The notes: generated by a model from the letters alone, not told the origin. DNA of 64,000 nucleotides from Balneolaceae bacterium (GCA_017640665.1 JAEPQE010000002.1:310001-374000), one strand, 5' to 3'; positions 55,087-64,000 are shown, numbered from the stretch's first letter. Numbers and translations: made by a program.

Positions 55087-57069
55087 GTGATCAAAACCAA
55101 ACAAAAGCTCCAGAAAACCAAAGCACTTGAAATCTACAAAGCGCTTCTTCTACCCCGAAGAATTGAAGAACGAATGCTCAAACTACTTCGCCAGAATAAA
55201 ATCAGTAAATGGTTTTCTGGGATAGGGCAAGAGGCTGTAGGCGTGGGAGTTACGCTATCCAGTAAAAAAGAAGATTACATACTTCCAATGCATCGCAACC
55301 TGGGAGTTTTTACAACTCGTGAAGTTCCTTTCTATCCCTTGTTCTGTCAGCTCTTTGGGAAAGCAGATGGATTCAGCAAAGGTCGTGAACGCTCTTTCCA
55401 TTTCGGAATTATGGAGCACCGGATTGTAGGAATGATATCCCATCTTGCAGCTATGATGCCTGTTGCAGACGGACTTGCCCTTGCCAAGAAATTAAAGAAT
55501 GAAGATGCCGTCGCTTTCTCTTTTTGCGGGGATGGAGCCACCAGTGAAGGGGACTTCCATGAAGCATTAAATCTTGCTGCTGTCTGGAAGCTCCCTGTGG
55601 TTTTTATTATCGAGAATAACGGATATGGACTTTCCACACCCACTGCGGAACAATATGCCTGTGAACGACTGGTAGACCGGGCTAAAGGCTATGGAATCCA
55701 TGGAATGCATATTGATGGCAATAATATACTTGAAGTGATGAATGCAGTAACTGAAGCACGGAAACTGGCTTTAAAAGGAGAACCTGTTTTGATAGAAGCT
55801 CAGACGTTCCGCATGCGTGGACATGAGGAAGCCTCCGGAACTGCTTATGTACCCGATGATATGTTCACTGACTGGGCTAAGAAAGATCCGATTCTCCGGT
55901 TTGAGCAGTATATGGAATCACACCATATGCATACACAAGAAGATTTTGAAGCCATCCGTAAAGAGGTGGATGCCTCCTTCAAAAAAGACCTGGATAAAGC
56001 CCTGAAAGCCCCTGAGCCTGTTTTTGATAAAGAAACCGAGCTTGGCGCAGTTCTTTCGCAGGAAGTTCCTGAAATCAATGCCTCCAGTAATGGATCCAGT
56101 TCAGAAAAACGTTTTGTAGATGTCATTCAATCTTCGTTGAAGCAGGCATTTGAAGAAGATGACTCCTTCATGATCATGGGTCAGGATGTGGCCGAGTATG
56201 GCGGTGTATTTAAAATCACCGAAGGATTTCTGGAGCAATTCGGGAAAGACCGAATCCGAAATACTCCTATCATTGAATCCGGGGTGCTTGGTGCTGCTGT
56301 TGGATTAGCCCTGGAAGGATTTAAACCTGTAGTTGAAATGCAGTTCTCTGACTTTGTGAGCTGTGGGATGAATCAGATTATTCAGAACATCGCAAAATCA
56401 CATTATCGCTGGTCTCCCCCACTTAATATTACCATTCGAATGCCTCATGGTGGTGGTGTTGGCGCTGGCCCGTTTCACTCACAATCTCCAGAGGGCTGGT
56501 TTATGCCCCATGCAGGATTAAAGATTGTGGTTCCCGGAACCGTAGAAGATGCCCAGAATCTATTGTATAGTTCACTCTACGACCCCAATCCTGTGCTTTT
56601 CTTTGAGCATAAGAAGCTTTACCGAAGCCAGAGAGCCACTACACCAGATAATGCGAACTACGAGCCACTTGGTACCGCTAAAGTCCAGAGAGAAGGAATT
56701 GATGCCACAATTATCACCTACGGAATGGGTGTTCAGTGGGCATTAGAAGCTTCCGAAAAATTTGCGGAGAAGGACATTTCCATAGAAGTGCTGGATTTAC
56801 GCTGCCTCGCTCCCCTCGATTATGATGCCATTAAAGCTACCGTTCAGAAAACAAGCCGTGTGCTACTTCTTCAGGAACCTTCTATGATCATGGGACCAAT
56901 GAGTGAAGTCAGCGCTTATATTAACGAATATTGTTTCGAACACCTTGATGCTCCCGTTCTTCGCTGCGCCCCCCTCGATATGCCGATCCCTTTTAATAAG
57001 GGATTGGAGGATGGATATTTGAACCTTGAACAATTGAACATCCAACTGGAGAAGTTGTTGGGGTATTAA
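55087..57069 (+). CDS. 2-oxoacid dehydrogenase E1, fused alpha and beta subunits
   Basis: The 660-residue thiamine-diphosphate enzyme joins both E1 subunits. The alpha half (1-330) has the ThDP motif FCGDGATSEGDFHEALNLAA...IENNGYGLS. The beta half (from about 343) has KRFVDVIQSSLKQAF, IMGQDVAEYGGVFKIT and QFSDFVSCGMNQI. It decarboxylates a branched-chain or similar ketoacid and hands the acyl group to an E2 encoded elsewhere. The start is GTG, sitting at the edge of a dispersed repeat. Fused forms are typical of Bacteroidota. Confidence 0.92.
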   Translation: MIKTKQKLQKTKALEIYKALLLPRRIEERMLKLLRQNKISKWFSGIGQEAVGVGVTLSSKKEDYILPMHRNLGVFTTREVPFYPLFCQLFGKADGFSKGRERSFHFGIMEHRIVGMISHLAAMMPVADGLALAKKLKNEDAVAFSFCGDGATSEGDFHEALNLAAVWKLPVVFIIENNGYGLSTPTAEQYACERLVDRAKGYGIHGMHIDGNNILEVMNAVTEARKLALKGEPVLIEAQTFRMRGHEEASGTAYVPDDMFTDWAKKDPILRFEQYMESHHMHTQEDFEAIRKEVDASFKKDLDKALKAPEPVFDKETELGAVLSQEVPEINASSNGSSSEKRFVDVIQSSLKQAFEEDDSFMIMGQDVAEYGGVFKITEGFLEQFGKDRIRNTPIIESGVLGAAVGLALEGFKPVVEMQFSDFVSCGMNQIIQNIAKSHYRWSPPLNITIRMPHGGGVGAGPFHSQSPEGWFMPHAGLKIVVPGTVEDAQNLLYSSLYDPNPVLFFEHKKLYRSQRATTPDNANYEPLGTAKVQREGIDATIITYGMGVQWALEASEKFAEKDISIEVLDLRCLAPLDYDAIKATVQKTSRVLLLQEPSMIMGPMSEVSAYINEYCFEHLDAPVLRCAPLDMPIPFNKGLEDGYLNLEQLNIQLEKLLGY

Positions 57070-57120
57070 GTAGTTGATTTTTCCATAGACTGAGGTCCAC
57101 GCTTCTACTTAACTAAGAAA

Positions 57121-57165
57121 TTGTCATGCTGAACTCGATTCAGTATCAAGCCCGGAATGACAACT
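57121..57165 (+). repeat. Dispersed TGTCATGCTGAAC repeat
   Basis: TTGTCATGCTGAAC and GGAATGACAA form outer complementary ends, with CTGAA/TTCAG (57128-57142) inside. A related TGCTGAACC...GATTCAGTATC occurs near 13546-13583. The sequence is a short structured element between genes. Confidence 0.55.
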
Positions 57166-57264
57166 TAATGGATCTGGGCTGTTTCAAGCTTCTCTTCATC
57201 AAAACTACATAATTGGCTAATACCTTGTCCTAAAATGCGTTAAAGAACAATAGAGGTATATATA

Positions 57265-59064
57265 ATGAATGAACTTTCACGCCCCCACTCTTTCCATATC
57301 CCGGTAATGGGCACAGGGTACACCATCGACACTCCTATACGAGTGGCTCATTACGGCATTTCTTCTGTCATTTCAATTATTGATCATCGGCTTACCGAAC
57401 AAATGCGTAAGTATTATAGTAAGCTGTATAATTTTGAATATGAACTTATAAAGGAACCTGAACCAGACAGCCGGGCAAGACGCATTACTGCTTATCTGAA
57501 CCTTGTTCAACGTATAGTACTGTTAAAATTTGATCAGCTAAAAGCTTCTGCATTCGAAGAGGGTTCAGAAATCACTAAATATTTTGAAATGCTGAGTGAT
57601 ACCTCTCCCTTTAAACGAAAATATAAGGAGATGCTACATCTTAATTCGGAGGAAAAGGTAACAGCTCAGGAGCATCTCAGGTCATTAATTCGCCCCGGTT
57701 CCATCGATGTAAATATCATGACCAAGATAGACGGTGCCAATCAAAGAGATGAAGAAGCTGAATCTTCAGAGTTTAATGACGCTCATGCCGCATTACGCGG
57801 ATATGCTGAAAGCAATCTCTCATCCTCCGTAGTTTTTTCAGCTGGTCTAAACCCTCGCCTATATAGCTATATTTCGAATTTTGGTGACTTCTACCCTAAT
57901 TCGTCTGGGTTGATCAAGAAAAAAGTGATTCTTAAAGTAAGTGATTACAGATCATCGCTTATACAAGGAAAATTTCTAGCAAAAAAAGGAATCTGGGTAT
58001 CGGAGTTCAGAATTGAGTCTGGCTTAAACTGTGGCGGACATGCTTTTGCTACCGATGGTTACTTAATGGGCCCCATCTTAAGAGAATTCAACGAAAACCG
58101 AACACAGCTTAAAGAGACTCTTTTTAAATTATATTCTGATGCTTTAGAGAATCAGGGAAAATCAACCATCGAATCTGCCCCAGAAATTGCGGTTACTGTT
58201 CAAGGTGGAGTTGGGACTAGTGATGAGCACAGATTCTTGTTAGAACATGAACATGCCGATTCTATTGGATGGGGCTCCCCTTTCCTTCTGGTTCCTGAAG
58301 CTGTTTCCATTGATGCGGAATCCCTGAATCTGCTAGCTAAAACAGGAGAAAAGGATTACTACCTCAGTAATGCTTCCCCATTGGGGGTTCGTTTTAATAC
58401 CGTAAAGGGAAACTCTGCTGATATAGAAAAACTTCGTCGGATCGGCGAGGGCAAGCCCGGAGCACCATGCATAAAAAAGCATTTGGCTTTTAATACTGAG
58501 TTTGGTGAAGAACCTATTTGTACTGCTTCATCAAAATTTCAGAAAAAAAAGATAGACGAGCTTTTTACAATGAATTTGAATGAAACTGAATTCAAAAAAA
58601 GCTTTAGTAAAATTATTGAAAAAACATGCCTCTGTGTTGGGTTGGGTAACGGAAGTTTAATTGAGAAGGGAGAGTCTCTTGCAAAAGGAACTCAGGGAGT
58701 AGCTATCTGCCCTGGGCCTAACACCGCTTACTTCTCTAGTATTGTTTCTTTAAAAGATATGGTTGATCATATTTATGGTCGTATTAATATCATCTCTTTC
58801 AAAGACAGACCCAATATGTTTATCAAGGAATTGCAGCTCTATGTGAGCTATGTCAAAGAAAAAATTGAAGAAAACTATACAGAACAATCGGAGAAGCAAG
58901 CTAAGTATATAGATCGGTTTCTATCTAACCTTTCGGGTGGAATAGCTTATTATGAGCAGCTTTTTATGGAGTTGAAGAACCAGATTGGAGACGCCAGCAA
59001 TAAAGCTCTGAGCGAACTTAATCTTCTCAAAAAGGAACTAAATCAACTTTCAATGGATAATTAA
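57265..59064 (+). CDS. Unrecognised 599-residue conserved protein, FMN/TIM-barrel-like
   Basis: I cannot name this family, though it looks conserved. It opens with IPVMGTGYTIDTPIRVAHYG and SVISIIDHRL. The middle has SGLNCGGHAFATDG (about 251-264), then VTVQGGVGTSDEHRFLLEHE (about 312-331) and DSIGWGSPFLLVPEAV. Together these resemble the phosphate-binding end of flavin TIM barrels such as glutamate-synthase or nitronate-monooxygenase relatives. Later come GEGKPGAPCIKKHLAF and CLCVGLGNGSL. Several conserved-looking Cys and Gly motifs suggest an enzyme. The C-terminus is a long coiled region. It stands alone. Confidence 0.7.
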   Translation: MNELSRPHSFHIPVMGTGYTIDTPIRVAHYGISSVISIIDHRLTEQMRKYYSKLYNFEYELIKEPEPDSRARRITAYLNLVQRIVLLKFDQLKASAFEEGSEITKYFEMLSDTSPFKRKYKEMLHLNSEEKVTAQEHLRSLIRPGSIDVNIMTKIDGANQRDEEAESSEFNDAHAALRGYAESNLSSSVVFSAGLNPRLYSYISNFGDFYPNSSGLIKKKVILKVSDYRSSLIQGKFLAKKGIWVSEFRIESGLNCGGHAFATDGYLMGPILREFNENRTQLKETLFKLYSDALENQGKSTIESAPEIAVTVQGGVGTSDEHRFLLEHEHADSIGWGSPFLLVPEAVSIDAESLNLLAKTGEKDYYLSNASPLGVRFNTVKGNSADIEKLRRIGEGKPGAPCIKKHLAFNTEFGEEPICTASSKFQKKKIDELFTMNLNETEFKKSFSKIIEKTCLCVGLGNGSLIEKGESLAKGTQGVAICPGPNTAYFSSIVSLKDMVDHIYGRINIISFKDRPNMFIKELQLYVSYVKEKIEENYTEQSEKQAKYIDRFLSNLSGGIAYYEQLFMELKNQIGDASNKALSELNLLKKELNQLSMDN

Positions 59065-59149
59065 CAGGGCTATTTAGGTTTATTCTAGCTTCAGATTACT
59101 AAACATTTATTTTCAAACAGAACTTCTGGTTTTCCACGTTTTTCCTCGA

Positions 59150-59239
59150 CACGTAGCTCTGCTGCGTGATGTACGGCAGGAAGCTCTGCTTCCATTGAGG
59201 TAGAGCCTCAGACAGGCATTCCGAACAAGACGTTCGGAA
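59150..59239 (+). repeat. Four-hairpin repeat, copy 1
   Basis: Four hairpins in a row: CACGTAGC/GCTGCGTG (59150-59168), GGAAGC/GCTTCC (59179-59193), TGAGGT/GCCTCA (59196-59210) and TTCCGAAC/GTTCGGAA (59219-59239). Copy 2 lies at 61538 in the same orientation and keeps each stem while changing bases. The family resembles REP-type elements. Confidence 0.8.
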
Positions 59240-59465
59240 CGATTTTTAAAAAGCTATCAAAATGGGTAAATCATATCTCGCGCATGCTTCCACTTGTGCT
59301 TTCTTCTTGGTCCAAGCGAATGCTTGAACCAGCAGAGAACCAATTCACTTGAAGGCAAGAATATTAATCCGTTACTTCAACAAACAAACGAAATTCAACT
59401 CCGGATTTTACACGTACGTTAACCAAAGGACATTTTCATAGATAAAGAAATGGCAGATTAAGAAA
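59240..59465. other. Gene-free leader between repeat and permease
   Basis: No gene is visible. A ten-pair hairpin with one mismatch (TGGTCCAAGC with GCTTGAACCA, 59308-59331) is the only structured element. The final part is the leader of the permease gene. Confidence 0.5.
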
Positions 59466-61496
59466 ATGGCAGAACAATCGGGTTTCAAACGAAATATTGG
59501 GCTATTCATGGCAGTGATGATAGGCATCGGTGCTATGATGGGACCTGGTATTTTTGCACTGCCCAGTATTGTCGCTGAATCTGCCGGTCCGTTGGGGATT
59601 ATAGCATATCTGGCAATGGGATTACTTACCCTCTTTACAGCCTTGAGCTACAGCGAGCTTGGTGCTGCTCTCCCGATTGCCGGAGGTGGATATTCCTTTA
59701 CCAGTCGTACCTTGCCCCGCCCTGTTGCTTTCTTAACCGGTTGGTTTTTCTGGATTGGTAATACCCTGGCTTGTTCGCTATATGTGGTGATTTTCGCTTT
59801 CACTATTAAGAACTATTTCTTTCCCGAAATAAGCGTTTTAGTCATTGTTCTGATTACTACACTCTTCTTTACTCTTACAAATTTAAGAGGTCAGGCCGAA
59901 GCTCTTTTTGTTATCACCATCATGAATATTATCGAACTAGTGGTACTAATTGGAGTGGGAATACTGGGCGCTTTTTATGTTGAACCTGCTAATCTCGACC
60001 CAATTGCACCCTTAGGTTGGGGGCCACTAATCCCAACAATGGGACTCATTTATATCTCCTATGTTGGCTTTGATCTTATCACCGTTGCCGCAGAAGAAAT
60101 TGTTGAACCCGCCAAAAATATACCCCGCGCAATTCTTATCACTTTGGGTGTAGGTATTGTTATTTATGTACTCTTGTTGTGGGTGATGATGGGAGTTGTT
60201 AACTATACTGAGCTGGCTAAAACCAGTACTCCATTCATTTATATTGCTGATTTATTATTTGGACAATGGGGACGATGGGCAGGCATTATTGCTACGATCA
60301 TGGCCAGTTTATCCGCTTTTAGTGTAACTCTTGGTGCCAGCTCCCGTGTACTCTTCGCTTTGGGCCGTGATGGTCATTTCCCCGAGACCTTTGCACGTCT
60401 TCATAAAAAATTCAAAACTCCGCATATCGCACTATTCATGTGTGCTGCACTGGTTGCTATTCTGGGTGCATCGGGGGTGGTTCGTGTGTTGGCTTCTGCA
60501 AGTAGTTTTGGATATTTAATTGCCATCGGTATTGTAAACTACACGGTAATTGCTCTTCACAGACATATGCCTAACCTCAGACGACCCTATAAGATCATCT
60601 TTTACCCGTTCATCCCTGTATTGGGTATCGTTTCCTGTTGGTTCTTCGTACCCATGCTCGATCCGGAGAGTTTAGTTTTAGGAATTGGACTCACTCTGGT
60701 TGGAGGGGTATTATATATTCTGCAGCCAAGTAATCGCAAGGTTTTTGAACGTGTACCGGAGTATTTAAAACAGATAAAAATTAAAATTCAAACTTACTGG
60801 AGGCCACGTATGAACGTATTAATTATTGGAGGCGGCAATTTAGGAGGAAATATTGCAGATCGTCTTATGAAACAAGATGAATTCCGCATGGTTTTTCGGT
60901 CCTCGGAATACCAGATCACCTTTATAGAAAAGGATAAAGAACAAAGTGAGCGACTTGGCAAACGATATAATGTTCCTGTATTTAATGGTGATGGTACCAA
61001 ACAGGAATTACTGGAACAGGTAGAACCTAAAAAAATGGATGTAGCTATCGCAGCCACGAATGATGATGAACGTAATTCGATCATGGCACTCCAAGCCAAA
61101 CGGTTGGGTATTAAACGGGTTATCGCTATAGCACGTGATCCATCTTATATCTCCTTGCTGGAAGATAATGGTATTGTCTGCATCAGCGCTCCCCGTGCAA
61201 CAGCATCAATGGTTGAAAATTACCTTGACCGGCCAGGTGTAGCGGATCTCTTTGAAATTGAAAACGGAGTAGCAAGTCTGATAGATATGAAAGTCCCGGC
61301 TAAAGCAAAGGTAGTTGGGCAAGCAATTGAGGATATTAATATACCTAAGGAGTGTGTGGTAGCAGCACTAATTCGTGATAAAAAATTCGTTGTACCCAGA
61401 GGTAAAACAGATATCCAGGCAAATGATAATGTGGTTTTTGTTGGTACTAATGAGGCAATTCAGGAAGTGAATGAAATATTCACTGAAATTCAGTAA
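59466..61496 (+). CDS. APC-family amino acid permease fused to RCK (TrkA) domains
   Basis: The first 430 residues form an APC-type permease with about twelve helices and the usual start GIGAMMGPGIFALPSI, ELGAALPIAGGGYSF and EEIVEPAKNIPRAI. Residues about 449-575 form an RCK_N/TrkA_N nucleotide-binding domain (VLIIGGGNLGGNIADRL, FNGDGTKQELLEQ, AIAATNDDERNSIMA), and about 595-676 an RCK_C domain. Such fusions suggest that transport is gated by NAD(H), ATP or a dinucleotide. The substrate is unknown. An internal GGAGG six bases before ATG 60810 could allow separate synthesis of the RCK part. Confidence 0.9.
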   Translation: MAEQSGFKRNIGLFMAVMIGIGAMMGPGIFALPSIVAESAGPLGIIAYLAMGLLTLFTALSYSELGAALPIAGGGYSFTSRTLPRPVAFLTGWFFWIGNTLACSLYVVIFAFTIKNYFFPEISVLVIVLITTLFFTLTNLRGQAEALFVITIMNIIELVVLIGVGILGAFYVEPANLDPIAPLGWGPLIPTMGLIYISYVGFDLITVAAEEIVEPAKNIPRAILITLGVGIVIYVLLLWVMMGVVNYTELAKTSTPFIYIADLLFGQWGRWAGIIATIMASLSAFSVTLGASSRVLFALGRDGHFPETFARLHKKFKTPHIALFMCAALVAILGASGVVRVLASASSFGYLIAIGIVNYTVIALHRHMPNLRRPYKIIFYPFIPVLGIVSCWFFVPMLDPESLVLGIGLTLVGGVLYILQPSNRKVFERVPEYLKQIKIKIQTYWRPRMNVLIIGGGNLGGNIADRLMKQDEFRMVFRSSEYQITFIEKDKEQSERLGKRYNVPVFNGDGTKQELLEQVEPKKMDVAIAATNDDERNSIMALQAKRLGIKRVIAIARDPSYISLLEDNGIVCISAPRATASMVENYLDRPGVADLFEIENGVASLIDMKVPAKAKVVGQAIEDINIPKECVVAALIRDKKFVVPRGKTDIQANDNVVFVGTNEAIQEVNEIFTEIQ

Positions 61497-61537
61497 TAAT
61501 GCTCTTGTTATTGAAGCCCGACTTCTTTTTTTATCGT

Positions 61538-61626
61538 CACGTAGTTCTGCTGTGTGATGTCGGCAGGGAGTTCTGCTTCCACTGGGGCAGAGTCTCAGAC
61601 AGGCATTCCGAAGCTGAGCTTCGGAA
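61538..61626 (+). repeat. Four-hairpin repeat, copy 2
   Basis: It parallels copy 1: CACGTAG/CTGTGTG (61538-61556), GGGAG/CTTCC (61566-61580), TGGGGC/GTCTCA (61583-61597) and TTCCGAAGC/GCTTCGGAA (61606-61626). Base changes against copy 1 fall in stems and mostly keep pairing, including a C-G to G-C swap in the last stem. Confidence 0.8.
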
Positions 61627-61652
61627 CGAGCCTTAAAAGCAATCTAGGGAAA

Positions 61653-64000
61653 CTACTCCCCCAAATACACTTCTCCTTCCAGAATCCATTCGGGTTCGCC
61701 CACTCCTTTCAGGTAGTAATCGAAGTATTCTTTCATACGGATAGCGTAGTCCAGTTTATTTGGGAATTTTTGAAGATGGTGAGGTTCATCAAAATACTGA
61801 AGGAATACAACATCTTTGTCATATCTGCGCATGGCTAGGTACAACTCTATACTTTGATACCAGGGAACTGCTCCATCGGCATCTCCGTGTTGGATCATCA
61901 TTGGAGTTGTGATTTTATCCGCAAAGAATACCGGAGAGTTCTCGATATACTTCTCGGGAGCTTCAATGAGGCTTGCTCCTATTCTACTTTGAGTTTGTTC
62001 ATACTGGAACTGTCTGGACATTCCTGATGCCCAACGAATTCCACTATAGGCACTCGTCATATTTCCAACCGGAGCGCCCGCTACCGCTGCATCAAAAATA
62101 TCTGTCTGGGTTAGAATAAAGGCGGTTTGATAGCCACTCCAGGAATGCCCGTGTAATCCCAGTTTGTCTTCGTCAGCTATACCCATCTCAATCAATTTTT
62201 GAATTCCGGGAACTAAACTTTTGGTGGCCGCGAATCCCGGCCGACCGATTTCAAAACGGATATCCGGAAGAAACACCACGTAGTCATCGCTCACATACTG
62301 AGCAAATACCGGTCGGTGATTGGTTCTGGGCTCATTGAAATCATACAAGCGATTGGAATAGAACCGATAATAGTAGGTCATGATCGGATAGCGTTTATTC
62401 GGATCATAATTATCCGGTTTGATCACCACGCCTTGAATATATGTTCCATCCAGGCTTAGCCAGTCCACTAATTCTGCCTTTCCCCAATTCCACTTCTCAT
62501 GTAAATCCATGTGCAGTTCAGAAATCTGATCGGTCGAATTGAATTTCCAGTTATTTGCCACCCATAAGTTCGGAAACTCATCATAAGCTTCTCTCTTATA
62601 CAGAATCTGATCTGAATCGTCTGCTTTTGCTACAAAAGTAAATTTCTTGTCCTCCTCTAGCAATCGTTGAACTCCTGATCTTCCAACTCTGGCTGAATAG
62701 AACCCAAAATTCTTCTTCAAATCATGATAAGAGGTAAGCAGGAGTTCTTCATTTCTGCCAAAATTATTATCATCGCCCAGGTTTTCAATCCTGAAAATTC
62801 GCTTAGCTTCTCGCCCCTCTCCTCCTGTAATCTTTATTGCATCACCCCTTTCCAAAGAAATTTGCCAGATATCGTACTTATCGTTTATGAGTACAGATTT
62901 ACCTCCTTCAACCCAGCCTTCCAATCCATATCCCGGAGCCTGAGATGGATAATCGTGATCTTCATTAGAGAACGGTACCTCAAGGTTAGAAGTAAGGTTC
63001 TTGGTTGTTCCTGATTCTACATCATAATGGTGCCAGTTTTTATCATGATAATAGACCACTGATTTACTATCCGGTGAAATTCGGGCAGGACCGTTTGACG
63101 TTCTTTCGGCAACCTTAACCCGGCTTCCTGTTTCTAAATCCACAACATACCAATCCCGGAATCCACCTTCATAAGCAACAGCTCGTAAATATGGAACGTC
63201 CGTATTTCCCATCACTCTATCTTTGTTATGGGTTATTTGAATGAATGGCATTTCTTTGTCTGCAAGACGCACCCAACGCTTTTTATCCAGATGATATACT
63301 GCGGTATAGACTCTGTTTTTTCTGTTATTAAAAGTGACTTTCTCTCGGGTTTTGATTCTGGGGTCGTCTCCATGCCATAGGTCCATTCCCCGATCCGCTA
63401 CTATACTTTCTACATCGTAGATATCAATTTCTTCATCATCATTTTTCGGCTTGTTGTCCAGATCAACCATATCCTGAGCCATAAAACCAAAGAATAATCG
63501 ATCGCCATCATGGGTAAAGGTCAGTTCATTATTGGATCTAAGCGCCCAATCTTCGTTGGCATCATTGGGTTTTACTAGGGTTTCAAGGTTCCCATTCCTT
63601 GCTGTCCAGAGAAGTAGTGATGCATCGCTTTCTTTATAAGAAGTATCAAAATTTGCTTTAGTGAAGGCTATTCTTGGTCTTTTGGAATCCCATGTTAAAT
63701 TAGAATAGTATCCATTTTCTGAAGAACTAATGGTCCCTTTTTCGAGATTCTCCAACTCATACACATAAAGTCCATTTCCTGAACCTGATGTGTCCACTAC
63801 CGAATAGGAAAAGTAATTTGAAAGGCTGTCAAAACCCATTTCAGATATAAAATCCAGACTGGTACTTTCGTTATTGTCTAAATCCCAAAGAGTAACTTCA
63901 GTACCCAGTTTCTTATTCTTATGCTTCAACTCTTCAATTGCTTTGCTTTGATAGTTCTTTATTGCAAGCCACCTCCCGTCATTCGAAAGCTGATAACCAG
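61653..64000 (-). CDS. S9-family prolyl oligopeptidase, 5'-partial
   Basis: The frame stays open to the window edge (residues before the apparent TTG at 63929 read on smoothly), so the start is outside. An N-terminal beta-propeller part (WDSKRPRIAFTKANF, ARISPDSKSVVYYHDK) is followed by an alpha/beta hydrolase domain. The catalytic Ser is in GLHGHSWSGYQTAF, the Asp in IQHGDADGAVPW and the His in FDEPHHLQKF. It would cut short peptides; relatives in Bacteroidota are usually exported. A signal peptide cannot be seen because the N-terminus is missing. Confidence 0.9.
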   Translation of the reverse strand, partial: GYQLSNDGRWLAIKNYQSKAIEELKHKNKKLGTEVTLWDLDNNESTSLDFISEMGFDSLSNYFSYSVVDTSGSGNGLYVYELENLEKGTISSSENGYYSNLTWDSKRPRIAFTKANFDTSYKESDASLLLWTARNGNLETLVKPNDANEDWALRSNNELTFTHDGDRLFFGFMAQDMVDLDNKPKNDDEEIDIYDVESIVADRGMDLWHGDDPRIKTREKVTFNNRKNRVYTAVYHLDKKRWVRLADKEMPFIQITHNKDRVMGNTDVPYLRAVAYEGGFRDWYVVDLETGSRVKVAERTSNGPARISPDSKSVVYYHDKNWHHYDVESGTTKNLTSNLEVPFSNEDHDYPSQAPGYGLEGWVEGGKSVLINDKYDIWQISLERGDAIKITGGEGREAKRIFRIENLGDDNNFGRNEELLLTSYHDLKKNFGFYSARVGRSGVQRLLEEDKKFTFVAKADDSDQILYKREAYDEFPNLWVANNWKFNSTDQISELHMDLHEKWNWGKAELVDWLSLDGTYIQGVVIKPDNYDPNKRYPIMTYYYRFYSNRLYDFNEPRTNHRPVFAQYVSDDYVVFLPDIRFEIGRPGFAATKSLVPGIQKLIEMGIADEDKLGLHGHSWSGYQTAFILTQTDIFDAAVAGAPVGNMTSAYSGIRWASGMSRQFQYEQTQSRIGASLIEAPEKYIENSPVFFADKITTPMMIQHGDADGAVPWYQSIELYLAMRRYDKDVVFLQYFDEPHHLQKFPNKLDYAIRMKEYFDYYLKGVGEPEWILEGEVYLGE

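Noticed and set aside
59262-59327. 21-codon frame before the permease
   Set aside because: Too short, no conserved features, and it lies over a hairpin element.

Overview
The window reads as a chromosomal segment of a bacterium of the Bacteroidota/Balneolota side of the FCB group. The case rests on several marks: promoters of the form TTG-N20-TAnnTTTG (best before the tRNA-Ser), few Shine-Dalgarno sequences, a fused E1 alpha/beta ketoacid dehydrogenase, a methionine synthase split into two proteins, a DUF2024 gene, an arginine decarboxylase coupled to a deoxyhypusine-synthase-like gene, and many signal-peptide lipoproteins and outer-membrane barrels. A Balneola/Gracilimonas-like genus is my inference. 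No phage, plasmid, CRISPR array or rRNA is visible, and the backbone looks like ordinary housekeeping sequence. The unusual material is small inserted elements.

Layout. 1-7.5 kb: pheT (5' end cut by the window edge, and carrying an in-frame nuclease domain), a coiled-coil protein with ZapA, a YmdB-type phosphodiesterase, a LolD-type ATPase, a TPR membrane protein, a membrane LytTR regulator and small secreted proteins. 7.5-13 kb: glycosyltransferase, a membrane protein with 30-residue repeats, AraC regulator divergent from a PhyH dioxygenase, and a sarcosine-oxidase-like flavoenzyme. 13-19.4 kb: a putative integron-like gene cassette, fhs between two copies of a hairpin repeat, and the fused B12 mutase IcmF. 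19.4-27.2 kb: MscS, an Ig-like lipoprotein, a COG3014/LpoB lipoprotein pair, and pncB-pncA-flavoenzyme for NAD salvage. 27.2-36.4 kb (mostly minus): an outer-membrane barrel and its lipoprotein partner, tRNA-Ser, TonB, PlsC, MurQ, biotin carboxylase and phytoene synthase. 36.5-41.7 kb (plus): LacI-purC, a secreted Gfo/Idh oxidoreductase, and a small redox cluster (CPVC protein, DUF2024, truncated haemoglobin, Cys-rich MarR). 41.8-46.7 kb (minus): metH1-metH2-metF behind a clear SAM-I riboswitch. 46.8-64 kb: TPR protein, TPR-histidine kinase-receiver hybrid, Omp85 protein, speA-like/DHS-like polyamine pair, E1 dehydrogenase, an unrecognised 599-residue enzyme-like protein, an amino acid permease fused to RCK domains and lying between two copies of a four-hairpin repeat, and an S9 peptidase running off the end.

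Metabolically the genes show a B12-using aerobe: MetH, MetF and Fhs handle one-carbon units, IcmF rearranges acyl-CoAs, and PncA/PncB salvage NAD. The most interesting signals are the DUF559 nuclease cassette inside pheT, the attC-like cassette near 13 kb, and the hairpin repeat with compensatory base changes around the permease-RCK gene.
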